This document shows, piece after piece, positions 27,732-34,909 of a DNA stretch of 53,531 bases. The position numbers and the translations under genes were made by a program. Numbering within the stretch: the stretch's first letter is position 1; each line of letters begins with the position of its first letter. The notes beneath the pieces are model-generated. The model made no database searches and was not told the origin of the DNA. It saw only the letters and a program-made list of their open reading frames with translations. This DNA comes from Clostridia bacterium. Lineage in GTDB: Bacteria; Bacillota; Clostridia; Oscillospirales; CAG-272. Location: NCBI GenBank assembly GCA_017621415.1, contig JAGATD010000010.1, positions 1-53,531 on the forward strand, read 5' to 3'.

Positions 27732-28231
27732 CGCATTATTTCACCGCAGGCTATTTTTTCGCCTGCCGCACCCGAGGGTTGCGTAGTAAAATCGTCAGGC
27801 GAGGAATGAATTATGACAGTTTTACCCACTATTTCGGGAATATCAAAGCGATTTGTCAAAAATGCCGAGTAAGCTATACCTCCTGCACCGAAAAGCGGTG
27901 GCAGGTCGCCCGCATGATAAGGGTGAGGACATTCTCCCGGGTTATAATGTGTTCCCGAATTTGGAAATGGCTGCTCCCCTGCTCCCCCGCAGCTGTCTCC
28001 GTCATGAATATGAAATGCGAAAACCGGTGAGCTGCATTTCTCAGACGGTGATGGCAGACCTTTTATCTCGGCTATAACGAACACTCCGTACACGGTTTCA
28101 TAAAACAGTACACTTCCCATTATTTCCGGATAGCTATCATTTCCCAAAACATTTGCCCAAGCGTCAGGCCGTCTGCGAAAACGCATAAAGCGGCTGAAAT
28201 CGGGAAAATAATTATTTTGTTTCATTTGCAC
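27728..28231 (-). CDS. Cu/Zn superoxide dismutase family protein, no signal peptide
   Basis: 167 residues. The central and C-terminal parts carry the Cu/Zn-SOD ligand pattern: VFAFHIHDGDSC, GTHYNP, HPYHAGDLPPL and KTVIIHSSPDDFTTQPSG, including the conserved C-terminal cysteine (KIACGE). Most bacterial SodC enzymes are exported, but this one has no signal peptide and starts with a polar 45-residue extension, so it would act in the cytosol, unusual for an anaerobe. The arginine next to the active site is not in its usual place, so activity is uncertain. The convergent stop codons share CTAG (27728-27731). Confidence 0.82.
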   Translation of the reverse strand: MQMKQNNYFPDFSRFMRFRRRPDAWANVLGNDSYPEIMGSVLFYETVYGVFVIAEIKGLPSPSEKCSSPVFAFHIHDGDSCGGAGEQPFPNSGTHYNPGECPHPYHAGDLPPLFGAGGIAYSAFLTNRFDIPEIVGKTVIIHSSPDDFTTQPSGAAGEKIACGEIMR

Positions 28232-28261
28232 CTCGTTTTTTTAACAGTATATGCCGAGATT

Positions 28262-28292
28262 AAAAAAAGAGATGCTTTGTCGGCATCTCTTT
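28262..28292 (-). terminator. Terminator of the small membrane protein gene
   Basis: Minus strand AAGAGATGC, loop, GCATCTCTT, then a T-run (the A-run at 28262-28268 on the plus strand). Confidence 0.85.
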
Positions 28293-28327
28293 TCGGAAAA
28301 ATTATAATTCGTATGTTGATTTAGGTT

Positions 28328-28513
28328 CTATTTTTTGGCAAACAACCGTTTTAAAAGCCAATTTCCTCCTTCGAGGACAAGAGAAAGGGCTGCGAAAATA
28401 AGAAGCTCAATAATCCAATTTTCGGACTCCAGCTTATACATTATTATATCGGTTGCCCCAAATGCTGCTGCAATAAGCAAAACGTCAATTATAAAGCCAA
28501 GGATTTTTTTCAT
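28328..28513 (-). CDS. Small two-helix membrane protein
   Basis: 61 residues with two hydrophobic segments (ILGFIIDVLLIAAAFGATDII and IIELLIFAALSLVLEGGNWLL) and a basic C-terminus (KRLFAKK). It has its own terminator, and its ribosome-binding site (GATGAGGTG) is the end of palindromic repeat copy C. No family recognised; function unknown. Confidence 0.6.
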   Translation of the reverse strand: MKKILGFIIDVLLIAAAFGATDIIMYKLESENWIIELLIFAALSLVLEGGNWLLKRLFAKK

Positions 28514-28576
28514 TTTTCACCTCATCCGTCATACAGTTGAGACAACTGTATGATACCTTCCCCAAAGGGGAAGGCT
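28514..28576 (-). repeat. Palindromic repeat (copy C)
   Basis: Hairpins CATACAGTTG/CAACTGTATG (28530-28552) and CCTTCCCC/GGGGAAGG (28556-28574), then minus-strand GACGGATGAGGTGAAAA running into the ATG of the small membrane protein gene. Confidence 0.82.
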
Positions 28577-28584
28577 TAATTAAG

Positions 28585-28760
28585 AAAATATGTGTTGTGG
28601 TAAAATTGCTGAAGTGCGAAGATTTTCGTGTTGCCAGCCGTAGTTACCCACGGCAATCCTAATCGAGGGAATTTTGAGGAAGAATCGCCGAGTGCGCCCC
28701 GAAGGCGTAGTTACCTACGTCGAGTGGAAGCAGTCGACGATTGTTACCAAAATTCACCGA
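28585..28760. repeat. Noncoding region with two related hairpins
   Basis: No gene seen. Two short hairpins, GCCGTAGTTACCCACGGC and GGCGTAGTTACCTACGTC (near 28637 and 28702), share the core GTAGTTACCYACG, suggesting a degenerate interspersed element between YebC and the small membrane protein gene. Confidence 0.45.
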
Positions 28761-29486
28761 TTACATGTCCCAGTTGTGGTAAACTGCGTTTACATCATCA
28801 TCCTCATTGAACTTATCAAGCATCTTCTGCATATTTTCAGCATCCTCGTCGCTTGTAAGCTCAACATAGGTTGAGGGAACCTTTGCAAGGTCGGCGGTAT
28901 TAATTTTGTAGCCCTGAGCAATTATAGCATCGCGAACTGCGTCAAGATCCTGAGGATCGGTATAAATTGTGTATTCACCCTCATCGTTCTTGATATCCTC
29001 AGCGCCCGCCTCGAGAGCATCCTCCATAATCTTATCCTCGTCGATTTCGTCATCCTCGTCAACGATAGAGATTACGCCTTTTTCTTCAAAGAGGTAGCCT
29101 ACACATCCGTTCTGCCCGAGATTTCCTCCGTATTTTGAGAAAGCGGCACGAACGTTGCCTGCGGTACGGTTACGGTTATCTGTCTGAGTTTCAACAATAA
29201 TCGCAACTCCCGAGGGACCGTAGCCCTCGTATACAATTTCCTCAAAGGTGATGTCCGAGTTATCGGAGAACTTCTTGATTGTTCTCTGAATGTTATCGTT
29301 AGGCACGTTGTTTGCCTTTGCCTTTGCTATAAGGTCACGAAGCTTTGAGTTGTTGTTAGGATCAGCGCCGCCTGCCTTGATTGCGACCGCCATCTCTTTA
29401 CCTATCTTGGTAAAGATTTTAGCCTTTGCGGCATCTGCTTTCTCCTTTTTGTGCTTGATGTTATTCCATTTTGAATGTCCTGACAT
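28761..29486 (-). CDS. YebC/PmpR family regulatory protein
   Basis: 241 residues, full length. It begins with the family signature MSGHSKWNNIKHKKEKADAA and keeps GPSGVAIIVETQTDNRNRTA in the centre. The family was first described as DNA-binding regulators, and recent work links members to translation through proline-rich stretches; which applies here is not visible. An ATG with GGAG is well placed. It lies downstream of argS on the same strand, separated by 190 bp of AT-rich inverted repeats. Confidence 0.94.
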   Translation of the reverse strand: MSGHSKWNNIKHKKEKADAAKAKIFTKIGKEMAVAIKAGGADPNNNSKLRDLIAKAKANNVPNDNIQRTIKKFSDNSDITFEEIVYEGYGPSGVAIIVETQTDNRNRTAGNVRAAFSKYGGNLGQNGCVGYLFEEKGVISIVDEDDEIDEDKIMEDALEAGAEDIKNDEGEYTIYTDPQDLDAVRDAIIAQGYKINTADLAKVPSTYVELTSDEDAENMQKMLDKFNEDDDVNAVYHNWDM

Positions 29487-29512
29487 AATCGTTTTCTCCT
29501 GTTAGTCGAACC

Positions 29513-29677
29513 CGAAATTCTAAATTCGAAATTCGGAATTCTAAATTATTTTTATCATTTATAGTACCCGCAGAGTAAGCAGGTTTTTTGAACATTAATT
29601 TCTGCTCTTTTCCAGAGCATGTTGTAGTAAGTTGATTTTTGAAACCCTTTAATTTCGAATTTCGAATTCTGAATTTT
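29513..29677. repeat. AT-rich inverted repeat pair between argS and YebC
   Basis: AAATTCGAAATTC-type repeats at 29513-29547 and, in the opposite orientation, at 29649-29677 flank about 100 bp of unassigned DNA. They match the repeat at 22078-22110. The layout resembles a small non-autonomous element, but no target duplication was identified. Confidence 0.55.
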
Positions 29678-31410
29678 TATATTTTCTCGGGGCTCTGCAT
29701 ACAGATAAGGTGCAGGGCTGTTCTGAGCACCTGGTTTGTCGCTCTTGTAAGCGCTATACGGGAAGAGCGAAGCTTCACATCATCGCAGTTTGCGATACTG
29801 CACTCGTGGTAGAAGCGGTTGAATGCTGCGCAGAGGTCGAGAATATATCTTGTTACAACAGAGGGCTCGTAGTCATCTATTGCAGAGATTATACGCTCGG
29901 GGAACACAGAAAGTGTTTTCGCAAGCTCTACTTCAAGCTCAGAAAGAGGTGCATCTGTCATCGCCCCAGTTTCGCTCACCCTTTCAAGCACCGAGCAGGT
30001 ACGCGCATAGGTATACTGAGCATAGGGGCCTGTGTTTCCGTCAAAGGAAAGGGCATCCTCCATCATAAAGTTTATGTCACGCATACGGTTGTTTGAGAGG
30101 TAGTAGAACACAATCGCTCCAACACCCACCTGCTCTGCAATTCTCTTACACTCTGCCTCATCGGGATTTTTCTCCTTTGCTATCTCGTGAACACGGGAAA
30201 TAGCCTCGGCGAAAAGGTCCTTAAGAAGAATTACATTGCCTGTTCTTGTAGCAAGCTTTGCACCGTTTATGCTAACTGTACCGTAGGGCACGTGCACAAG
30301 CTCATTATACCAATCATAGCCCATAAGCTCAACAACCTTGAACCACTGGGCAAAGTGGAGAGACTGGGCAGCGCTGGTGACATATATCGCCTTATCAAAC
30401 TTATATTCATTTTTACGGTATACGGCTGCTGCAATATCACGTGTGGGATAGAGGGTCGAGCCGTCACGCTTTAAGATAAGGCAGACGGGCATATTCCACT
30501 TATCAAGATTGACAATAGATGCGCCGTCATCAATTTCGAGAAGTCCCATATCACGGAGCTTTTGCACCTGGGCGGGCATTTTATCGGTGTAGAAGGACTC
30601 GCCCTTGTATGAATCAAACTCTATATTAAGCAGCTTGTAGGTTTTCTGATACTCGGCAAGGCTAACGTCAACAAACCAGCGCCAAAGGGCAAGATTTTCT
30701 TCATTTCCCTCCTCAAGCTTTCTAAACTCGGCGCGGGATGCATCTGCCAGAGGAGATTTCTTTTCGTCATTTGACTCCTCCTCCGCCTTGATTTCATTAT
30801 TTATTCTTACATAAAGCTTAACAAGCTCGTCAACTCCGCCCTCTTCTATTGTAGCCTTGTCACCCCACATCTTATAGGCAACGATAAGCTTACCAAACTG
30901 AGTTCCCCAGTCGCCAAGATAGTTTATACCAACGCACTTATAGCCTGCAAACTCGTGAAGGAGCTTTAATGAATGACCGATAACGGTTGTGCCAAGGTGT
31001 CCTATATGGAATGGCTTTGCAACATTGGGTGAGGAATAGTCAAGGACAACTGTTTTACCCTCGCCAAAGGTGGGAGCGCCGTACTTATCGCCCTCGGATA
31101 TTACCTCACTTACAACACGGCGGGAAAAGGCTGTACCGTCAATTTTAAAGTTAAGGTAGCCGTTCACCGCAGTTACAGATGAGAATTCCTCACACTTGAT
31201 AGATGCGGCAAGGGATTCTGCTATTTGAACAGGAGAGCGCCTGAGGCTCTTGGAAAGCCTGAAGCAAGGGAGAGCTATATCGCCCATTGTCTTGTCGGGC
31301 GGATATTCTAGCATAGCGAATATATCAGATGAGCTGAGCAGCCCCTCGCCAAAGCCTGCGGCTACGGCATCCGCTATCAAGGTTGCGGTTTTATTTTTCA
31401 ACTTAAGCAT
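29677..31410 (-). CDS. argS: Arginyl-tRNA synthetase
   Basis: 577 residues, class I synthetase. The N-terminal additional domain is followed by DYSSPNVAKPFHIGHLGTT (HIGH motif) near residue 130, then NYLGDWGTQFGKL, and a C-terminal helical anticodon domain with YAQYTYARTCSVLER. It charges tRNA-Arg with arginine. The KMSK motif is replaced by the loop ATRTGNVILL, as is usual for ArgRS. It follows the kinase-like gene by 15 bp, so the two are likely one transcript. Confidence 0.97.
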   Translation of the reverse strand: MLKLKNKTATLIADAVAAGFGEGLLSSSDIFAMLEYPPDKTMGDIALPCFRLSKSLRRSPVQIAESLAASIKCEEFSSVTAVNGYLNFKIDGTAFSRRVVSEVISEGDKYGAPTFGEGKTVVLDYSSPNVAKPFHIGHLGTTVIGHSLKLLHEFAGYKCVGINYLGDWGTQFGKLIVAYKMWGDKATIEEGGVDELVKLYVRINNEIKAEEESNDEKKSPLADASRAEFRKLEEGNEENLALWRWFVDVSLAEYQKTYKLLNIEFDSYKGESFYTDKMPAQVQKLRDMGLLEIDDGASIVNLDKWNMPVCLILKRDGSTLYPTRDIAAAVYRKNEYKFDKAIYVTSAAQSLHFAQWFKVVELMGYDWYNELVHVPYGTVSINGAKLATRTGNVILLKDLFAEAISRVHEIAKEKNPDEAECKRIAEQVGVGAIVFYYLSNNRMRDINFMMEDALSFDGNTGPYAQYTYARTCSVLERVSETGAMTDAPLSELEVELAKTLSVFPERIISAIDDYEPSVVTRYILDLCAAFNRFYHECSIANCDDVKLRSSRIALTRATNQVLRTALHLICMQSPEKI

Positions 31411-31425
31411 TATATTCTGCCTTTC

Positions 31426-32250
31426 TCAAAGGGAGTTTTTCATTTTAACATACTTTTTACCGTCAGTCTCGAGTGCGGGAATGAGTCGCGCGGGAATAAA
31501 TCTATCCATATTGAATGAATGGGCAAGGGCTGTCTCATAGCCCTTTTCAAGATAGAACTCGCCATCTCGCTCAAAGACGGTAACCTCGGGTGCTCCAAGT
31601 CCCAATTCAAGACTTGTGGCAAGACTTTCTACAAGCTCGGTGTCGGCTTCGTCATCAGGGTAATTAAGTCTCTCGGGGCTGATAAGTGCGCAGCGGAAGC
31701 TGTTATCTATCTGCCATTCTCCGAATGCAGAAATTATACTGTCGGCAACCTCTCTCGGGGTGGCTACCGTGGTATCTATTACAAAATCGTAATTTGAGAG
31801 GTCCTTAATATCTACGCCATACTGCTCCTTGTAGCGCTTTTTCTCGCTCTCGCGGCGGGCGCGGGTCTGGGCGATTGTTTTCTCAAGGGTTGATGCGTGC
31901 TCGCCTGCTCTGTTAGCATTCATTATGCGCAGAGCGCTGGTCTCAATGTCGGTTGACATATATACCTTGAATGTACCTGCCGTGAAATGCCATGCCATAC
32001 GGGAATCAATTATAAGGAACTTGTCCACATCGGCAAGCGCCACAAGTCCGTCATCAATCTCGTGGTCAATCTCGGGGTGAGTCTCCATATAGACATTAAG
32101 CTCGGTTACTGTCATTCCCCTCTTTTCGGCTATGGAACGCACGATAGAGCCTGTTGAGTAATACTCAGCACCAAGCTCTTTTATAAGTATATCGGAGACG
32201 GTAGATTTACCGCTGCCAAGGTCGCCCGCAAGTGAAATCTTCGGCTTCAT
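31426..32250 (-). CDS. Cytidylate-kinase-like P-loop protein with extra C-terminal domain
   Basis: 274 residues from the ATG at 32250, which has GAGAGG about 8 nt upstream (the ATG two codons earlier is too close). Residues 1-185 are a P-loop kinase domain: SLAGDLGSGKSTVSDIL, the CMP-kinase-type YSTGSIVRSIAEKRGMT, and an arginine-rich lid. Residues 190-274 are an additional domain (AEVTVFERDGEFYLE-like strands, HSFNMDRFIPARLIPALETD) not present in ordinary CMP kinases. It may be a second cytidylate-kinase-like enzyme; substrate unknown. It lies 15 bp upstream of argS. Confidence 0.75.
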   Translation of the reverse strand: MKPKISLAGDLGSGKSTVSDILIKELGAEYYSTGSIVRSIAEKRGMTVTELNVYMETHPEIDHEIDDGLVALADVDKFLIIDSRMAWHFTAGTFKVYMSTDIETSALRIMNANRAGEHASTLEKTIAQTRARRESEKKRYKEQYGVDIKDLSNYDFVIDTTVATPREVADSIISAFGEWQIDNSFRCALISPERLNYPDDEADTELVESLATSLELGLGAPEVTVFERDGEFYLEKGYETALAHSFNMDRFIPARLIPALETDGKKYVKMKNSL

Positions 32251-32360
32251 TATCATTTCCTCTCAAGGTCTAAAGCATTTTAACTAAATAATTATAATAT
32301 ATTTTGTAGGAATTGTCAAGGTTTTGAGGGAATAAAACAATAAAAGATTTTACAAGGCAC

Positions 32361-32485
32361 GGACCGCCTAGGACGCCGGTCCCTACAATCAGAGTGTACA
32401 TTTCGCAAGAGGTAATGTCAGAACAAACATATCCTAGGCAAAAATTGTATGTGCAACCTGTAGGGACCGACGTCCCCGGCGGTCC
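32361..32485. mobile_element. MITE-like element, 125 bp with 27-bp inverted ends
   Basis: The left end (32361-32387) and right end (32459-32485) are inverted repeats matching at 24 of 27 positions (core GGACC..CGGTCCCTACA). There is no coding capacity and no clear target-site duplication. It fills the gap between the kinase-like gene and the ribbon-helix-helix gene. Confidence 0.65.
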
Positions 32486-32526
32486 GAATTATAACATAGA
32501 TTTGAATGTGCTTTTTCTCTGCCAAT

Positions 32527-32709
32527 TTATTTCTTTGCAGATTTAGTCTTGTCTTGGTCGATATTTTCAAGAGCATATTCACAACATTGAACTACAAGAT
32601 TGTTTAGCGAAACACCCTTGTTTTGCGCAAGAGACTCCATTTCCTTAACAAGGTCTACCGGAAGTCTAAAGGTTTTGTTTATATATTCCGTTTTCTTTAT
32701 TTCAAACAT
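32527..32709 (-). CDS. Ribbon-helix-helix protein, possible orphan antitoxin
   Basis: 60 residues from the ATG at 32709 (AAGGAG 8 nt upstream; an in-frame GTG two codons earlier is too close). NKTFRLPVDLVKEMESLAQNKGVSLNNLVVQCCEYAL fits the Arc/CopG ribbon-helix-helix: one strand, two helices and the GVSLNN turn. A lysine-rich tail follows. No toxin partner lies on the same strand nearby. Upstream are two TACACC direct repeats about 22 bp apart that could be its operator. A plasmid-type or chromosomal regulator is equally possible. Confidence 0.65.
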   Translation of the reverse strand: MFEIKKTEYINKTFRLPVDLVKEMESLAQNKGVSLNNLVVQCCEYALENIDQDKTKSAKK

Positions 32710-32801
32710 AAGCACCTCTCCTTATACTTATATTTTACACCATTTTAAAGATGTTTTATACACCTTAAATTTGCACTTGTATTTATATGTGCTATTTACA
32801 C

Positions 32802-32830
32802 TTGACAATAGCTGCATAATATGTTAAAAT
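32802..32830 (+). promoter_or_regulatory. Extra promoter upstream of structured RNA copy 1
   Basis: TTGACA, 17 bp, TAAAAT, 92 bp upstream of the RNA's own -10 box. No ORF lies between, so it would give a longer version of the same transcript. Confidence 0.55.
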
Positions 32831-32921
32831 AAAACAGAACACGTTCACAAAGCAAAAAGATGTAATTAAATGTAAAAAAATCTAAAATAATTTTCAAAAA
32901 AAATTTTTTCAGAGATACATC

Positions 32922-32950
32922 TTGTAAAAATGCTAAGATTGTGATATAAT
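32922..32950 (+). promoter_or_regulatory. Promoter of structured RNA copy 1
   Basis: TTGTAA (32922-32927), 17 bp, TATAAT (32945-32950) with TG extension (TGATATAAT). The end-closing helix begins 7 bp downstream, so the RNA starts with its own 5' helix strand. Copy 2 has the same sequence TTGTGATATAATAAA. Confidence 0.82.
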
Positions 32951-32956
32951 AAACGT

Positions 32957-33172
32957 GCTACGTTAACTTAATAGAGGTTAGAACAGGTATTTTTTGCTTA
33001 TACGGGCATATTATACCTTTTTTCTGCCATAATCATTTTTTGTATTTATCAAAAATGCAAATTCCCACAAATGATTATGGCGAAATACCATGTTCTATTA
33101 AGTTTGCGTAGCGGCATTCGGAGTTTGCGTTTTTAGTGCGGTGACTTCGGTTGCCGCACTTTTTGTTTTTTT
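32957..33172 (+). ncRNA. Structured RNA, copy 1 (216 nt), family not recognised
   Basis: The 5' strand GCTACG..AACTTAATAGA (32957-32975) pairs with 33094-33112, 17 Watson-Crick pairs plus one wobble over 19 positions. Inside it, GGTATTT/AAATACC pairing continues, and a perfect 13-bp helix joins 33026-33038 and 33069-33081. After the closing helix come GGAGT (33120-33124), GCGTTTTT and a terminator hairpin 33135-33160 with a C(UUCG)G loop and a long T-run. Length and 3' segment match copy 2 at 51933-52149. It may be a free RNA or an attenuating leader for the genes at 33194-34037. A known Rfam family cannot be excluded without a search. Confidence 0.8.
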
Positions 33173-33193
33173 AGCAGCTATGGAGAGCATTAT

Positions 33194-33649
33194 ATGATAA
33201 TTACCTTTTTCGGACATTCCGGTTTTATAGGTACAAAAGAATACGAAGAAAAGTTGCTTTCTTTTCTGGAAAAAAACGTTGGCGAAAATCCTGTACAGAT
33301 GTATCTTGGGGGCTACGGTGGATTTGATGAATTTGCATATAGCTGCTGCAAAAAATACAAGGAAAATCACCCGAAAGCTTCACTCATCTTTGTTACTCCT
33401 TATATAACACTTGAATATCAAAAAAATCATTTAAACCGATTAAAGTCGTTATACGACATTATTCTCTACCCCGAAATTGAGGATAAGCCCAAAAGGTTTG
33501 CAATCTATTATCGCAATAAATTTATGGTGGAAAGCGCAGATTTTGTAATTACTTATGTAGTTCACAGCTACGGCGGAGCATATACCGCCTACAAGATAGC
33601 AAAGAGACGCGGAAAAAATATTTTTAATTTAGGTAAAGCAAATGAATGA
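33194..33649 (+). CDS. SLOG/YpsA-like Rossmann protein in the RNA-1 cassette
   Basis: 151 residues. ITFFGHSGF at the start, MYLGGYGGFDEFAYSCCKKY in the middle (the glycine-rich nucleotide-binding loop and following acidic position of DprA/YpsA-like Rossmann proteins) and ADFVITYVVHSYGGAYTAYKIAKRRGK at the end suggest the SLOG/YpsA class. SLOG domains sense nucleotide-derived ligands and occur in bacterial conflict systems; this role is known for the superfamily, not shown here. The ATG has GGAGAG 6 nt upstream and lies 22 bp after the structured RNA's terminator with no promoter between. It overlaps the next gene by 8 bp. Confidence 0.72.
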   Translation: MIITFFGHSGFIGTKEYEEKLLSFLEKNVGENPVQMYLGGYGGFDEFAYSCCKKYKENHPKASLIFVTPYITLEYQKNHLNRLKSLYDIILYPEIEDKPKRFAIYYRNKFMVESADFVITYVVHSYGGAYTAYKIAKRRGKNIFNLGKANE

Positions 33650-34037
33650 TACGGAAAGATTAGAAAAGGAATATCTGAAATTAGATTTTCTAATACAGTG
33701 TTACACTAAGGGTAAATGGAGAGCATATTCTTTTTTAAGAAGGTTGTTTTGCTTTTTGAGGCTTCACCCGGAGCTGCTTAACCGCGAGAATGGCGACTAT
33801 AAGGAGCTGTATGACGAAACATTGATTATGCTTATTCTTCATGCAAGGGTAAAATGCGATTGGACAAAGAACGAGCCAAAAGACCAGGCAGGTTATTTAG
33901 AGCTTTTGACCGACCTTGAAAATGCTCATAGCAAAAGCTGCAATGCTTTCTCATTTGAGACGGTTGAAGACTACCTTTTATTTAGAAAAAAGTCTTGGAG
34001 CTTTGGAAACAGGTATACAAAAGAGATTCTTTTATAG
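33642..34037 (+). CDS. Unknown 131-residue protein coupled to the SLOG-like gene
   Basis: 131 residues, mostly predicted helical and rich in charged and aromatic residues (KGKWRAYSFLRRLFCFLRLHPELL, KKSWSFGNRYTKE). It has no signal peptide or full membrane segment and no family I recognise. It starts 8 bp before the SLOG-like gene stops, so the two are translationally coupled and probably function together, with this one the candidate effector or partner. Confidence 0.6.
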   Translation: MNDTERLEKEYLKLDFLIQCYTKGKWRAYSFLRRLFCFLRLHPELLNRENGDYKELYDETLIMLILHARVKCDWTKNEPKDQAGYLELLTDLENAHSKSCNAFSFETVEDYLLFRKKSWSFGNRYTKEILL

Positions 34038-34131
34038 TTGATTTTTTGGAATAATTTTAACTTTCTGCGAATATTTACGTTGTTTTGGGTAAAGAATACA
34101 TCTAGCAACGAAATGCGGAAAGGAAAATAAA

Positions 34132-34803
34132 ATGGACAAAAAATTCAGTTTCTCTGACCAACCGACCAAAGTAAAAATCATTTATGGCGCGGTTATCGCT
34201 GTGCTTTGCATAAGCGCTATTATTGTAGGTATTGTTTCTGTGGCCTCAAGAAAAGAGGAGACTCCTCCCATAGAGGACACAAAGCCTCCCGTAACAGATG
34301 TTACCCCTCCCTCAACCGACAAGGAAGAGGACAAGACTCCCGAGCCCGAAAAGCCAAAGCCCACAAGCTTTGTCGCTCCCCTTGTAGGTGTTGTGGCTAA
34401 GGAGCACAGCCTTGAGATGCCTGTATTCTCTGCTACCCTTAACGAGTGGAGAGTGCATACAGGTATTGACATTGCTGCCGAGGAGGGCGCAGAGGTATTT
34501 GCCGCGGCAGGCGGTGAGGTTACCAAAATCTACTATGACAATTATTACGGCAAGGCGGTTGAAATTACCCACCCTGACGGAATTGTCAGTGTTTACGCAA
34601 ATCTTGACAGCGAGACTATCAATGTAAAAGAGGGAGATGTTTTATCTGTGGGCGCGCGAATCGGCAAGATTGGCGACACATCTCTTACCGAGCTTGCAGA
34701 CGAAGCGCACCTCCACTTTGCGGTTAAGGTAAACGGAGTAAACGTCAATCCTCTTGACTATATTACCGAGGAATCTAAGAGCGCATCCCTTGGTATAAAG
34801 TAA
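34132..34803 (+). CDS. Membrane-anchored M23 (LytM) peptidase, SpoIIQ-like
   Basis: 223 residues. One N-terminal membrane helix (IIYGAVIAVLCISAIIVGIVSVA), a Pro/Glu/Lys-rich linker (about 45-85), then an M23 domain with an intact zinc site: RVHTGIDIAAEEGA and AHLHFAVKVNG. Such enzymes cut peptidoglycan cross-links. Size, single helix and short M23 domain resemble SpoIIQ of Clostridia, which needs an intact site, but no other sporulation gene is in the window, so this name is not assigned. AAAGGA precedes the ATG. Confidence 0.85.
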   Translation: MDKKFSFSDQPTKVKIIYGAVIAVLCISAIIVGIVSVASRKEETPPIEDTKPPVTDVTPPSTDKEEDKTPEPEKPKPTSFVAPLVGVVAKEHSLEMPVFSATLNEWRVHTGIDIAAEEGAEVFAAAGGEVTKIYYDNYYGKAVEITHPDGIVSVYANLDSETINVKEGDVLSVGARIGKIGDTSLTELADEAHLHFAVKVNGVNVNPLDYITEESKSASLGIK

Positions 34804-34817
34804 TTTAGCATTTTTTC

Positions 34818-34846
34818 TTGACAAGAACCAAGAAATATGCTATAAT
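34818..34846 (+). promoter_or_regulatory. Promoter of the homoserine dehydrogenase gene
   Basis: Perfect consensus TTGACA (34818-34823), 17 bp, TATAAT (34841-34846), predicted start near 34853, directly before a terminator hairpin. Confidence 0.88.
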
Positions 34847-34859
34847 TAGACAAGTTCGG

Positions 34860-34897
34860 CGGAGCTTCGCAGAATCGAAGCTCCGTTAATTTTTTTC
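34860..34897 (+). terminator. Terminator hairpin in the hom leader, candidate attenuator
   Basis: CGGAGCTTCG (34860-34869), loop CAGAAT, CGAAGCTCCG (34876-34885), then TTAATTTTTTT. It begins about 7 nt after the predicted hom transcription start and ends before the gene's GGAG. It also lies after the M23 gene and may simply terminate that transcript. Confidence 0.75.
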
Positions 34898-34909
34898 TTG
34901 GAGAATAGT

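Noticed and set aside
33120..33145. Leader minigene after GGAGT inside the RNA (TTG or ATG CGT TTT ...)
   Set aside because: The gap from GGAG to the start codon is only 1-2 nt and the two copies are not in the same alignment, so translation is unlikely.
32940..33180. Retron-type msr/msd RNA
   Set aside because: The end-closing helix is retron-like, but no reverse transcriptase gene is nearby and the 3' segment is an intrinsic terminator.
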